Shown here piece by piece: positions 7,754 through 17,200 of a stretch of 19,418 nt of DNA. A program made the translations under genes and the position numbers. The stretch lies in contig RBNI01002171.1 in the NCBI GenBank assembly GCA_003990745.1, positions 1 to 19,418 on the forward strand, given 5' to 3'. The DNA is from Jimgerdemannia flammicorona. Lineage: Eukaryota; Mucoromycota; Endogonomycetes; Endogonales; Endogonaceae. The notes beneath the pieces were generated by a model that had not been told where the DNA came from, ran no database searches, and was given only the letters and a program-made list of their open reading frames with translations. Every line of letters starts with the position of its first letter. The stretch's first letter is position 1.

Positions 7754-8277
7754 TACCGGAGTGGTTATCAAGGCATTTTTCAATGCTTCAAAGGCTGTAT
7801 CTTGTTCAGGTCCCAAATTTACAAGATTGTTGAAGTCTTTCTCTTATTTTGTGGTCCAGAGTTGTTCTTCTTTCTTGCTATACTTAGTTATTTGAGTAAG
7901 AGGAGTAGCAATCTTAGCAAAGTTGGCAACAAATTGCATGTAATAATTTGCTAATCTCAGAAATGACTGGAGGTCTTTCAGCTTCTTGAGTCTGGGCCAA
8001 TTCTTGATTGCAGAGATTTTGCTAGAGTCTACTTTGATTCTATTTGGTGTAACAATATGTGCAAGGAATTGAATTTCTTTCAGGAGAAATTCAGACTTGC
8101 TGAGTTTTGCAAAGAGTCAGTTTTCTCAGAGTTTCAGTAGTACTAGTTCAAGGTGCTCAAGATGTTCCTCCAGAGTTTTGCTGAAGACTAGGATGTCATC
8201 AATGTAGACAACAACAAATTTGTCTAGATATAGGTGCAGGATAGTATTTATCAGTATCTAGAAGGTTGCAGGAGCAT
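7754..8277 (-). pseudogene. Reverse transcriptase, second half (YIDD to connection)
   Basis: The C-terminal half of RT on the minus strand. From the MITE junction it reads NAPATF, then [19 protein letters not shown] with the catalytic YIDD at 8195-8206, EFLLKEIQFLAHIV, LKDLQSFLRLANYY and the connection AFEALKNALITTPVL. These follow the usual order of Ty3/gypsy RT. In-frame stops are present, one of them TAA in place of a probable CAA (TTK stop EKDF). The domain is separated from its first half by the MITE and from RNase H by the solo LTR. Confidence 0.9.
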
Positions 8278-8287
8278 TAGTTAAGCC
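8278..8287. repeat. Target site duplication (left) of the hairpin MITE
   Basis: TAGTTAAGCC, repeated at 8718-8727. One copy belongs to the RT sequence encoding the conserved GLTNAP motif. The exact length is uncertain because flanking bases are also similar. Confidence 0.7.
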
Positions 8288-8717
8288 TTGTGCTCCCAAA
8301 TGAATTGAATCAATTCGAATTAAATCAAATTGAGAGTCATTCAAATCGAATCAAATTGGGGATTTTTCAATTTGAATTGAGTTTGAATCAAATCGAATTC
8401 AAATCGAATTAAGGGTCCAATTCGAAACCTATTTTTAGAAATATAATAACTCGATGAATACACATCCCAATTTAATGTTCTTTAGCATGTTAGATTCCCC
8501 TATATAAGAGGAATCTAACAAGCTAAATATCATTGAATTTGGATGTGTATTTATCGAGTTGTTTAATTTCTAAAAATAGAATTCGAATTGGACCTCAAAT
8601 CGAATTGGACCTTAATTCAAATTGATTCAAATTGAATTGGGCCTCAATTTGATTTGAAGTTTTCGAATTGAATCAAATTTGGGTCCAATTCGATTCAATT
8701 CAATTTGTTGGGAGCAC
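8288..8717. mobile_element. Hairpin MITE (about 430 bp, arms of about 200 bp)
   Basis: A near-palindromic insertion with no coding capacity. The ends are inverted copies of GTGCTCCCAA, with TT extra at the left end. The arms pair along almost the whole length around a centre near 8503, where 8488-8498 is the perfect inverse of 8510-8520. The arms are rich in AATTCGAATT and TTGAATTGAATC words and keep CpG in TTCGAA, unlike the surrounding element. A duplication of about 10 bp would fit a Mutator-like transposase, but a hAT-like 8-bp site cannot be excluded. It interrupts RT between GLT and NAPATF, so it arrived after the chromovirus. Confidence 0.82.
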
Positions 8718-8727
8718 TAGTTAAGCC
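8718..8727. repeat. Target site duplication (right) of the hairpin MITE
   Basis: TAGTTAAGCC, the partner of 8278-8287, immediately followed by RT coding sequence. Confidence 0.7.
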
Positions 8728-9240
8728 AAAAGGCATAACCAGGAACTCAAAGTGTCCAAAGTGGGTTTGAAAGGCTGTCTTGTAGATGTCTTCTTCTTTT
8801 ATGGCAATTTGCCAGTAACTATTTCACAGGTCAAAAGAGCTCATGAATTGTGGGTTGGTAAGCTTATCAAATATTTCATCAATTCTGGATAGTGGGCAAC
8901 AGTTCTTAATGGTCTGTTCATTAAGGTTATGGTAATCAATACACATTTACAGGTCTTCTACTTTCTTGACAACAAAGAGGACTGATACACCATAGGGTGA
9001 TATACTGGGTCTCATGAATTCTTGTTCTAGGAGTTTGTCAATTTTCTTCTTAAGTATATCAATTTCTCTCAGGGATATGTGGTAGATTGACTTGAAGGCT
9101 GGCTTGGCATCTGAGATAGTTTTGATGGTATGGTCTCTGCTCATTTAGAAGGTAGGTCTTTCAGGAGTTTCTTCAGGAATATTTCTTGGAATTTCTGGAG
9201 TAGTGGTCTGACATGGCTGTCAACTTTGGAAAAGTCTTCT
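8728..9240 (-). pseudogene. Reverse transcriptase, first half
   Basis: The N-terminal half of the Ty3/gypsy RT. A 65-aa open stretch (8947-9144) runs through DAKPAFKSIYHIS, LREIDILKKKIDKLLEQEFM and SISPYGVSVLFVVKK. Downstream come CIDYRNLNKQTIKN and PLSRIDEIFDKL, then SSFDL with the first catalytic Asp, NSYWQIAI and [11 protein letters not shown], where the MITE starts. Stops replace residues in VEDL-stop-MCIDY and SFDL-stop-NSY. A leader with PLLQKFQEIF just upstream corresponds to the usual segment before RT. Together with 7754-8277 all main RT motifs are recognisable, although the gene is split. Confidence 0.9.
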
Positions 9241-9845
9241 TCAGTGTTCTTGGGTTCTCCTTTGGAAGAGCGGATGGAGATAGCAAAGAGAGGGCATTTT
9301 TTGGCCAATTTCTTAAGTTGTAGCTTGTTGATGTATGTGATCTTTAGTCCAGGGTCACTAGAACTGAGTGGGTCCCTTTTGCCTTACAGTTTGAAGTTGT
9401 GGCATCCTTTCTTGATGGTCAGAGAATGGTTTACCCAATCAATCATAAGGTTCTCTTATTTTAACCATGGCATTTCAAGGATGATTTCATTATCAGGAAG
9501 TGGTATAATCTGGAGAGTAACATATACTCAGTAGTCACAAATTCAGAAGGGTAGATTGTGGACTTCCTTGCTAATAACATATAAGGTTCCATCAACTGTG
9601 ACAACTGCTTGAGTTTGTTGTACTGGAGATATCAGGACCTTGAGTCTGTTGGCTGTTTCTTTGTTGATGAAGTTGCCTGAGGCACTGCTGTCTATCATAA
9701 TCTTGACAGGTGCCTGGTTGACAAAAGCTTGAAGTGTAAGCAGTTTGTCTGATCCAATGGTGGTGATTTTAGTTGTAAGAGCTTTCCTTCTATTGGTTCT
9801 TCTTTGAGCTAATTCATTGATACAAAAGAAGCAATTGTCAATCAT
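9241..9845 (-). pseudogene. Aspartic protease and linker to RT
   Basis: A retropepsin-like protease, which would cleave the Gag-Pol polyprotein. The 100-aa open frame at 9543-9845 holds VKIMIDSSASGNFINKETA. The active-site triplet is D-S-S instead of D-S/T-G (GAC codon at 9690-9692), and a single G-to-A change explains this. A second conserved segment, IILEMPWLK, lies further on, where the usual Gly is Glu, again a transition. About 230 bases of linker without a recognised motif follow before RT. It lies in the same frame as the dUTPase upstream, with stops between, so the two were probably translated together. Confidence 0.85.
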
Positions 9846-9956
9846 TCAGAAAGAGTACATTCCAATGCCATGGGGACATCAGCCACTTGGTATATATCCA
9901 TCTTCGATCTTCTTATAGAATTATTTTTCTTTGTTCATGGTAGGTTGGGCTGGGGC

Positions 9957-10292
9957 CTTGTTTGATGAGTCAAATCCTTTGGATCCTCAGATGGTAGGTA
10001 GTAGTTCAGGGACTTCTTTAACTGTCAGAATTGACTCGATTTTTTCAAATAGGAACTGGGTAATGCAGAAACCAATGGGGATCTTGAAGGGTGTCCAACT
10101 ATAGTTTCGGATGAGGATAATAATTTCACCTGTGTAATCTTTATCAATGACTCTTCCATCTACTGAGAGTTCTTTCAATACTAGGCTGCTATGATAGCAT
10201 ATTCTTCCAATATATCCTTCAGAGATTTGTTTGACTTCTTGATTGGGGACTATAGCTTCTTCAGCTGTATACAGGTCAAATCCAGCTGCCTT
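9957..10292 (-). pseudogene. dUTPase domain within Gag-Pol
   Basis: A trimeric-type dUTPase, the enzyme converting dUTP to dUMP and limiting uracil in newly made DNA. The 112 codons stay in one frame with one stop, and all five family motifs appear in order: AAGFDLYTAE (motif 1), GRICYHSSLVLK (2), GRVIDKDYTGEI with the catalytic Asp and Tyr (3), FKIPIGFCITQFLFEKI (4) and GSKGFDSSN (5). Changes such as Arg to His or Cys and Gly to Asp are explained by transitions. About 45 further in-frame residues lie between it and the CCHC knuckle. The open stretch 9987-10178 covers motifs 3 and 4. It lies between nucleocapsid and protease, like the dUTPase of betaretroviruses. It has no separate start, so it is part of the polyprotein. 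Confidence 0.88.
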
Positions 10293-11430
10293 TTGACTTC
10301 CTTTGCTTGGGGTCTTGGCAGTTTGTCTTAACTTGACAAAGTCCAGTATTCTGGTAGTCAGGTTATTGAGGTGGTGCAGAGTAGTAATAGTTACTTATAT
10401 TACTGTTTGGGGTTTTCAGTTATGACAGGCACTGGCTATGTATCCTGTCTTTTAGCAATAGAAGCCTGCTCTACTTCTTCGAAGTTCATTTCTTTCTCCT
10501 TCGGTGAGTTTCTTAAAGGTACTCAGCTGGGTGGGTTCATAATTTCTGGGTATCTATGAGATGGATGTGGAGAGAGCTTGGAATGCTTCATGCTTGGGTT
10601 CTTCTTTCTTGATATAAGTTTTTTCCTTATTATTGAATTGTCTTCAGAGCAGAATTGGTCCAGCTGTTAGGATTCACTTGACTATAGTCTTGATTCTTGC
10701 CAGGCACCATTATTGGTGATCACAACCAACTGGACATCCTTGTTCTCAGATTTTTCTTATAAGCCATTCAGGTATGCATTGAATAGATGGTCTGCTCTTG
10801 TACTATTTCATGCTTTGTCATTGGCAATATATTCTAGGCCAACAGTATTCAGGAGTGACTTGAGTTTTGTACAGAAGGTTTTGAATTCTTTCTTGTCATA
10901 TACATCGAATTTGAGGTTGCAGAGTTTTACTCGAGATTCAGCAATCATGAGTTGTTTCAGTCCAGGGGCTACAGGATGGACTCCATATCCTGGGGTATTA
11001 TTTGCTGTATTTTGAGTAACCACTATAGATTAGGTGTATCATGTGAGGGGTTTTTTAGGAAGGATTCACCACCATTCTACAGCAGGTCCTTAGAAGAATG
11101 TAACAACTTGGCAGATATAGCCTATAGTAGTAGCAAAGAGTTGTTCCAGAGTGTGGTCTTGATTATTTGTCAGAAAGCAGTCAGCAACTCACTCATTGGT
11201 CTATTGATTGGCTTCAAAGTTGGTGTCAACTATACTAATAAAGATTTGGACTTCTTGTACAGTACCATTGTAGGTAGGTAGACTCAGATTTTTGATTAGT
11301 TGGGTCTGTTCAGCTAAGGCAGTAATGGTTACTGCCATTATGGCTATCTGGGCTATGAGATCTAGAATCTGTTGGTTCACTATGTTGTTTACTAAAGGCA
11401 GTAAGACTGCTGGTAGTAGTGTTACTGGTA
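10293..11430 (-). pseudogene. Gag capsid region and CCHC knuckle
   Basis: Ty3/gypsy Gag on the minus strand. From about 11430 downward it reads VNNIVNQQILDLIAQIA, LAEQTQLIKNLSLPTYNG, VQEVQIFISIVDTNF, GPAVEWW and, at 10808-11023, a 71-aa open stretch with KFDVYDKKEFKTFCTKLKSLL. After a frame change it continues KKLTEGERNELRRSRAGFYC and ends in a nucleocapsid knuckle (10425-10466). That knuckle keeps its second and last Cys, has His changed to Tyr, and has Gly in place of the first Cys. The knuckle shares its frame with the dUTPase downstream. Gag would form the particle and bind RNA. This copy has many stops. Confidence 0.8.
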
Positions 11431-12300
11431 CTACTTGAAGTACAGATGCAGAGTGTGATGGGGCTCTTTGAGTCTGTGTAAGTTACTAGAGTAATAGTTG
11501 TGGGTCTTGAGTAAGAGCTTGATAAATAGCTGTTTGTTACTGTGTAGGTGTGTTCTGTCCTGATTTAGGTGTGTCTTCTTTAGTAGTGTATCCAGGATTG
11601 AATTTAATGAGATACTCCTCCTTCTCTTCAGTTTGGTCTCTATGTAATTGAGTTTGCTCAGTGTCAAAGTAGATAGAATCAGTTATATATCAGATTTCAG
11701 ATGGACTTAATTCAATGTCAAGTTCTGGTTCCGTATGGTTTTGGGTTCAGGTAAGGCTGTAGCTGGGCCAGCTTCTGGTTCAGGGTCAGGTTGTTGATGA
11801 AAAGTTTCTCTTACTTCTTCCTTAAGAATATGGTGGACCTTGTAATTCTGGAATTGGTAGTATAATGTGGTCTTGGTCCTGGTGCAGTGAAAGTCGGTAG
11901 AGTTGAGCAATCTGGCTATAGAGGCTTGGGCTTCATGAGGAACTATGGCTAGAAAGACTGCTGTGGGTTGTCCTAGGTCGCTTGGATTTGTAGAGCTGAT
12001 AAAACTCTTGTTGAGAAGAGTAAAGAAGGCTTCTATAAGACCTTCTTCATCTTGACTTGCTTAGTGTAGAGCAAGAAGTTCGGTGTATAGGGTTTCACCT
12101 ATTTGCTGATTTAACTGGAGTACTTCTATCTTTGAATGAAGTTTATCACACTTGTTGCAGGTGTAGAGGTCAAATTGTCCTTGTATATCAGGTTTAATTC
12201 TATCCAGATTGTTAGATATTTCAGGATAAATTCCAGTTTAGAGGTTGGGCTTTATACCAACTTGTAGGAATTCTCAGAAGGGTTTATAGTGGGGTGAGGA
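11431..12300 (-). pseudogene. N-terminal part of Gag or separate leader ORF
   Basis: Between the PBS and the capsid region, one frame is mostly open from about 12300 to 11707. It reads LYTCNKCDKLHSKIEVLQ, ETLYTELLALH, a stop, ASQDEEGLIEAFFTLLNKSF, and an acidic, Pro-rich end (QQPDPEPEAGPATALPEP). Another frame then takes over with TEPELDIELSP and RDQTEEKEEYLIKFNPGY, leading into the capsid. Either one frameshift split a long Gag, or a short ORF preceded gag. The CxxC pair and the following helical stretch are unusual for Gag. No start codon could be fixed. Confidence 0.5.
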
Positions 12301-12324
12301 AGCATCTTGAAGTAGAATTGGATT

Positions 12325-12341
12325 GTAAACTGCTACTACCA
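12325..12341 (-). other. Candidate primer binding site
   Basis: Three bases after the 5' LTR end, the minus strand reads TGGTAGTAGCAGTTTAC. TGG pairs with the universal CCA end of tRNA, and the placement is right. I could not match it to a particular tRNA, and the site may have mutated. Confidence 0.5.
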
Positions 12342-12381
12342 AGTTGTAAATGGGTTACTTGTTAGAGTAACTGTTATGTAG

Positions 12382-12421
12382 TTCTGGAAGGGTTTTCTGG
12401 AAGTTCTGAATATTCTGGAAG
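12382..12421. repeat. Heat-shock-element-like 9-mer cluster in LTR copy C
   Basis: Units start at 12382, 12395, 12404 and 12413. The last two create GAATATTCTGGAA, a perfect three-part nGAAn array of the kind bound by heat-shock factor. Confidence 0.6.
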
Positions 12422-12839
12422 ACTGTTTTCTTAAGGACAAGATCAATTTCCTATAGAGTATGTCCTCTATGCTTATTGATTTTAAGATCAGGTTAACATC
12501 TCAACCAAAGTCCTTATTTGAACTAGTTCTGGATGTTCAGGATTTTCCATATTTCAGGAAGTTCAAGAAACTAAGACTGGCTTAGTTGAATTGGCATATT
12601 GCTGCAGACAATACTCAATTAGAAAATTTCATGATGGGATTAGGAGTAGGACCTAATAGGCAGCAAATTTACTTAAGAGTGGTTTGTGGGTTATTAAATA
12701 GATTTATTCACTATTCATAATATTGCTATACTAGGAGTAGTTGTGTGAGAGGATATTGTGGGGAAGTATTTAGGAATGTTCTTGTATGTTCAAGTCTTCA
12801 AGTCTTCAAGTCTGAGATTCTGAGGTCTGGAGGAGGGGG

Positions 12840-12847
12840 TATTTATA
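12840..12847 (-). promoter_or_regulatory. TATA box of LTR copy C
   Basis: TATAAATA on the minus strand, positioned as in A and B. As the 5' LTR promoter it would have driven the genomic RNA. Confidence 0.6.
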
Positions 12848-13036
12848 CTAGTGAAAGGCTATCTGGACTATACTGAAAATAGATGTGGCACTTAGTGCCT
12901 TGCTGAGTCAGAATGTTGTCACATAGTATAAGTGTGATCTGACATATTAAGAGATTGTCTGGCTGCTGAGTCAGTTCACAGTTACATTGTACAAGGCTAA
13001 TCTAACTATATTATAAGTGCTAAGCTATCTATAAAT

Positions 13037-14133
13037 TTAGATGCTATCTGGATAGTCTTCGATGACATCACTATCGATGATAGCATCTCAGATGAAGTAG
13101 TCATCTAGGAAGAGTTATTCACAGATTAATTCTCCCTGTTTACTAAGATAGTAATATATTGGAACTTCATCACCATCCCACAGAATAGTATTGTCTTTCT
13201 CATATGCTGGGTATAGAGTTGGTGGGCGAAGAAGTGGTGCATTATCTTTACTTTCATTGGATTCACTATCTGCATATCTTCTATAGGTTATGGTACTATA
13301 AGTTGAGGAGTTGTAGTAAGCTAGTGGCTGTGGTTCATGTCACTTGTACTTAGGTGGTGGAGTGGTTGATTCAATCTCGAGAGTTGTCTAAAGGTATAGA
13401 TTGTATTCTCTGGTCTCTTCATTATAGTTGAAGTAATTAGAAGTAAATGCGAATTGGTATTCATGCCAGTGGTCATTATCACAATAGATCTCATAGGTGG
13501 TTATGAATTGTTGTAAGTTCATTAGCAGTATTGGCTGAGTGATCAGGGTTGGCAGAGATCCTAGGCTTGAGGTCATATTGGTGTCAGAGGGATCATTGTC
13601 TTCTGCTTCATCTTTATTGAATCAGATTATATCATAGATATCCTTCATGGCATATCTGACTTGAGCCATTTGCAGGATATGGTCATTGGGGTGCAGGAAG
13701 GTTCTGCCTGTGGTTTCAACATACTCAAGATACTTGCAGTTGAGTTCTTGTATCATGTCATCTATTTGGCTGTAGAACAGAGTAGTGACCATTTTACTAG
13801 TAGTAACTCAAAGGTAGGGAATAACAGTACTATACTTATAAAAGAGTTCTTAGTGTTTGTGAGTGATGAGCTTCTGGTGTTGAGATATCTGAGTAATATC
13901 TGTATCATAGTAGTGTTCAACCATGTCTTCCAGAAGATGACTGATTGATAGTAGCTTGAGATTTGTCTGATTTGGTAGACCTCACTAAGCATGTTCAGGG
14001 CATTCCATCAGGCTTCCACAAAGTAGAGGGGTGCTAGGCTATGGATATTCATGAGGGGCAGAGGAGATGTGGCTTGGTTGATAGTGGCATTCCAAATATC
14101 AGTATAGATGTAGTTGTAGATCTTAGTGATCAT
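13037..14133 (-). pseudogene. U3-encoded ORF, copy C (frameshifted)
   Basis: The third copy of the U3 ORF. The start region (ATG at 14133) reads MITKIYNYIYTDIWN and keeps Gln at codon 20, where A and B have stops. The distance from start to the conserved stop position is 1,097 bases, one less than in A and B, so a net single-base deletion is present, probably near 13945 where the alignment with A slips. Readable pieces include LPLMNIHSLAPLYFVEA and, at 13388-13576, MTSSLGSLPTLI to YNEETREYNLYL. Several stops occur. It supports the original start codon and the common origin of the ORF. Confidence 0.6.
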
Positions 14134-14140
14134 ATTTGTA

Positions 14141-14149
14141 TTTTTTTTT
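14141..14149 (-). other. Poly(A) tail of LINE copy B
   Basis: Nine A residues on the minus strand at the junction with the LTR. A LINE inserts by target-primed reverse transcription and leaves such a tail. About 130 bases of 3' untranslated sequence (14150-14281) separate it from ORF2. Confidence 0.7.
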
Positions 14150-14281
14150 ATAGTTATACAGACTTCTCCATTTATTACTAGTCTATTGATAATTATATGC
14201 ACCCCTCACACTACCCAATCCCCACAGGGGGGTCCCCCCCCACACTCTCCCATATAAGTACTACTCTCTCATCTACTACCC

Positions 14282-17200
14282 TCATTCTCCCCTGCTCTTC
14301 TGGCAAATTTTCTCCACCAATTGACACCTCTGACCACCCTGCATACTCCAGCCTTGCCACCAGCCTGTCATTATATCCTCCATCAACCCCTGCTACTGCA
14401 AAACCCATGCCCCTAAACTCAAGCTCCTCCCATCTTCGAAAACAAACAACCAGTGACCAGCCAACCCCACCCAAACTGCCAAAACCCACCCTAAGGTGAG
14501 CCATTCATTTCCCACCCTCCCTACCAATCTATCTCGCAAATCCTCCCACTGATCCCGCTCCCTATCTCCCCTATGTGCTACACCAAGTCACTCACCAACT
14601 GCTAACCAAAAGTCACTCAATACCTCACATTCCCCCAGCCAATGTTCAGATATCTGCACAAAACCCCCCTCCTGTCCTACATTGTGGCACTCCTCACAGT
14701 CAAAGCTCCCTCCTTTGACTAGGTGTCCTGATCAGAAGTTGAGCATAACATTCCTCCTTAGCATCTACCACCATACCACCCAATACTTTGGCAGCATCCA
14801 ACATTGCACTCTATCACTCTATGCCCAAATGCCACTCCAGTCCCACTCCTTACCAATACCTGCTAGTTGCTAGGTGCTGGGCCAAAGATCCTGGCCTGGT
14901 CCCCTCTGGCACTCCACTCCATCACCAATATCAAAGTCAATAAGAGGAGCACCCCCCAACAGTACTTAGTCCCATCTCTACATAGCTGGGTCCCATGGCT
15001 CCTCTCCTTCATTCCCCCACCAATGAACTCCAATATTTATGAGCACCATCTACCACTCCCCACCAGAAGCCTTTGAATTGTATTCTTCCAATGTTCCGAA
15101 GTCTGACCAAGGACAGTAGATCTCCTGTAGAGCCTCTTGGTGATGACCTCATCTCCCAGACCTTCTGCATTAGAGGGACCCAGCTACCCCCACATAACTC
15201 TACCACCCTCTTCAGCCACCATGCATGTAAGCAGAATAGTCACTTCAGGAAGTCAACCAGCCCAAGGCCCCCTCTAATCACCGGTAGAGACAAAACCTCC
15301 CAACTGATCTGACTTCATTTTCTAGCCCAAATCCACCCCTTGGCCAGTTTCGTCAACCTCTTCACCACCCAGGCTGGAAAGTCCAGGTGATATGCCAAAT
15401 ATCACAACTTTGAAAGCCAGTAAGTGTTCAGAATTGAGACTTGCCCTATTAAAGACAGGTGACAGCTACCCCAACTGTACAAAGCTTCCCCCCAGATTGC
15501 AATTCTCTACTCCCACCAGGGTCTCAGAAGAACTGACCCATAGACTGACAGATATGTGCTCAGGTACCACACTGCCTCCCCCACTGGGACAATTGTTCCA
15601 ATGATGTCCCCTCCCACTAGTCCATTACCTAACACCATTGTCTCACACTTGTACCAATTGAGCCAAGCCCCCGAGTGGGCCTCATACTATTCCACTGACT
15701 TTTTGAACTCTACAACATCCTCAATCGATCCCAGACTGACCACCATATCATCTGCAAAGGCACCAACTTTCCACCCAATACTATAGATGGAAAGTCCAAC
15801 TATTTTCCTTCAAATTCTATCCATTAGTGGCTTCAAGGATAGAGTATACAAAAGGGAGGATAGAGGGTCACCCTGTGGTACTCTCCTGCCCAGGGGAAAA
15901 ACCACCCCTCTGTACCCATTGCAAATGAGAGCAGCCCAACTCCTTTCCAGTAGACTGATCATTGCTTTCCTGAACTGAGGATGTACATCGATTCTATCCA
16001 GTACCCTCACCAACCAGACTCATTGAATCTGGTCATATGTCTTTTCCTGATCCAGGAAGACCAGTCGGCCATTCAGTCTATATGCCTGCACCCCCTCAAT
16101 AACTCCATACACCCAAGCCATGCCATCTCTAATAAGCCAACCTCCTACAAAGCCACACTACTCCTCACCCAGGACATGCTGGGCCACACTCTGCAATCTA
16201 GTAACTACTACCTTAGTGACCAACTTTCTGTCCATATTCAGCAGCATTTGCCTCCAGTTCTTCCAGTCCTCCCTCCTCCCTTTGTTCTTAAAAATCAATA
16301 TCACCAGCCCAAGATCCTGCTCCCCCACCCATCTCCCAGACTGCAGTATCAGATCGTACAATGCTGTCAACTCTCCCAGTATTCCAGGAACTCCCACCAT
16401 CTTCTTCCAGAAGTCCCAGGGCAGACCATCCTCTCCTGGTGCTGTGCCTGAAGTGGTCATGGCCAGTACCTGATGAACCTCCTCCTCCTGAACTGTTGAC
16501 ACCAAGTCACCCAGTCCTTCAACTTGCAGTGGGTACCAGTTCTCCAGAGCATGATTAATGGTGGCATCATCTGCCCCATCCTCCTCCTCACTCCAAAGTC
16601 CACTCCAGCACCCCTTCAACACTCCAAGAATGTCTTGTATACTATGTACTAGCAACCCATCAGGTGTCTCTACTCCCTCTCATCTCTGCTTCATCCTCCT
16701 CATCTGAAGGACTCTTGTAAGATACTTCGAAGGCCTTTCTCCTTCCACCTGCCCCTGCCATCATAACCTTACCATCAGGCCCTGCACTTGTGCCTCCTCC
16801 TCATCCCGCAGCACCTGTTGTAGTTCCCCAATTTCCATTTTCACCCGCCTTACTCTCCAATTCTCCCCCCCCTCTCGCACCACCAGATCAATCCAATCCT
16901 CCAAAAGCCTAGCCAAACTAGCAGAGGCCCAACTCCTCTTTCTTCTCCTCTGTCTTCCAGCCACTCTGCCAGCCTCACTCCAGTAAGTCCTGGCAGCATC
17001 TTTCAACCTCAACCACCTGGCACTGACTGGGGCACCCTCCTATATCCAGCCCTCTACCTTCTGTAGAATTTCTACCACTCACTTATCCCACAACATCTTA
17101 TCAGCTAGCAAAGAGGAATTGAGGCACCAATGTCTAGGCCCATCCCCACTGCCCCCAAAATGTCCCTGCCCTAACAAACCCCAATGATCTGACTATGGAC

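Larger units (their letters stand above)
1461..14140 (-). mobile_element. Chromovirus (Ty3/gypsy with chromodomain) carrying a dUTPase
   Basis: An LTR retrotransposon on the minus strand, identified by order and motifs: PBS-like site, gag, CCHC knuckle, dUTPase, aspartic protease, RT, RNase H, integrase, GPY/F module, chromodomain, purine tract. LTRs of about 1.94 kb flank it; the 5' one is cut at 14140. Counting only its own sequence, without the solo LTR and the MITE, the element spans roughly 10.2 kb. Stops and frameshifts occur in every domain, and two foreign insertions break pol, so it is dead. The chromodomain and GPY/F module place it among chromoviruses, the common fungal Ty3/gypsy group. 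The 5 bases left of the element are GATGT; the matching duplication would lie beyond LINE copy B, outside the window. Confidence 0.9.
12345..14140 (-). repeat. 5' LTR of the chromovirus (copy C), truncated by a LINE
   Basis: This LTR starts at 12345 with TGTAAATGGG, the least altered terminus of the three, and aligns with copies A and B up to about 14140. There the A-tail of LINE copy B begins, so the outermost part of U3 (about 120-300 bp, judging from A and B) is missing here and may lie beyond the LINE. It contains the 9-mer cluster (12382-12421), three TTCAAGTC units (12789-12812), a TATA box and a broken U3 ORF. Its close resemblance to copy A supports their being the pair of one insertion. 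Confidence 0.85.

Noticed and set aside
9957..10292. dUTPase as a host gene near the element
   Set aside because: It is in frame with the upstream CCHC knuckle and the downstream protease, with no start codon or flanking non-element sequence.
11431..11667. 78-aa minus-strand ORF as a separate protein
   Set aside because: A different frame over the same bases leads continuously into the Gag capsid, so this one is likely a shadow.
12325..12341. Assignment of the PBS to a specific tRNA
   Set aside because: TGG and the position fit, but I could not match the remaining bases to a tRNA end from memory.
14211..14504. 97-aa minus-strand ORF as the ORF2 C-terminus
   Set aside because: The frame carrying the CCHC motif (DCEEC...SEHWLGEC) continues through this interval in another register to a stop near 14282, so the 97-aa frame is a shadow.
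15981..16473. Overlapping + strand ORFs of 156 and 117 aa, and similar Pro/Ser-rich + strand ORFs across 14200-19220
   Set aside because: They are antisense to recognisable LINE ORF1 and ORF2 motifs and their low-complexity composition follows from C-rich complementary sequence.
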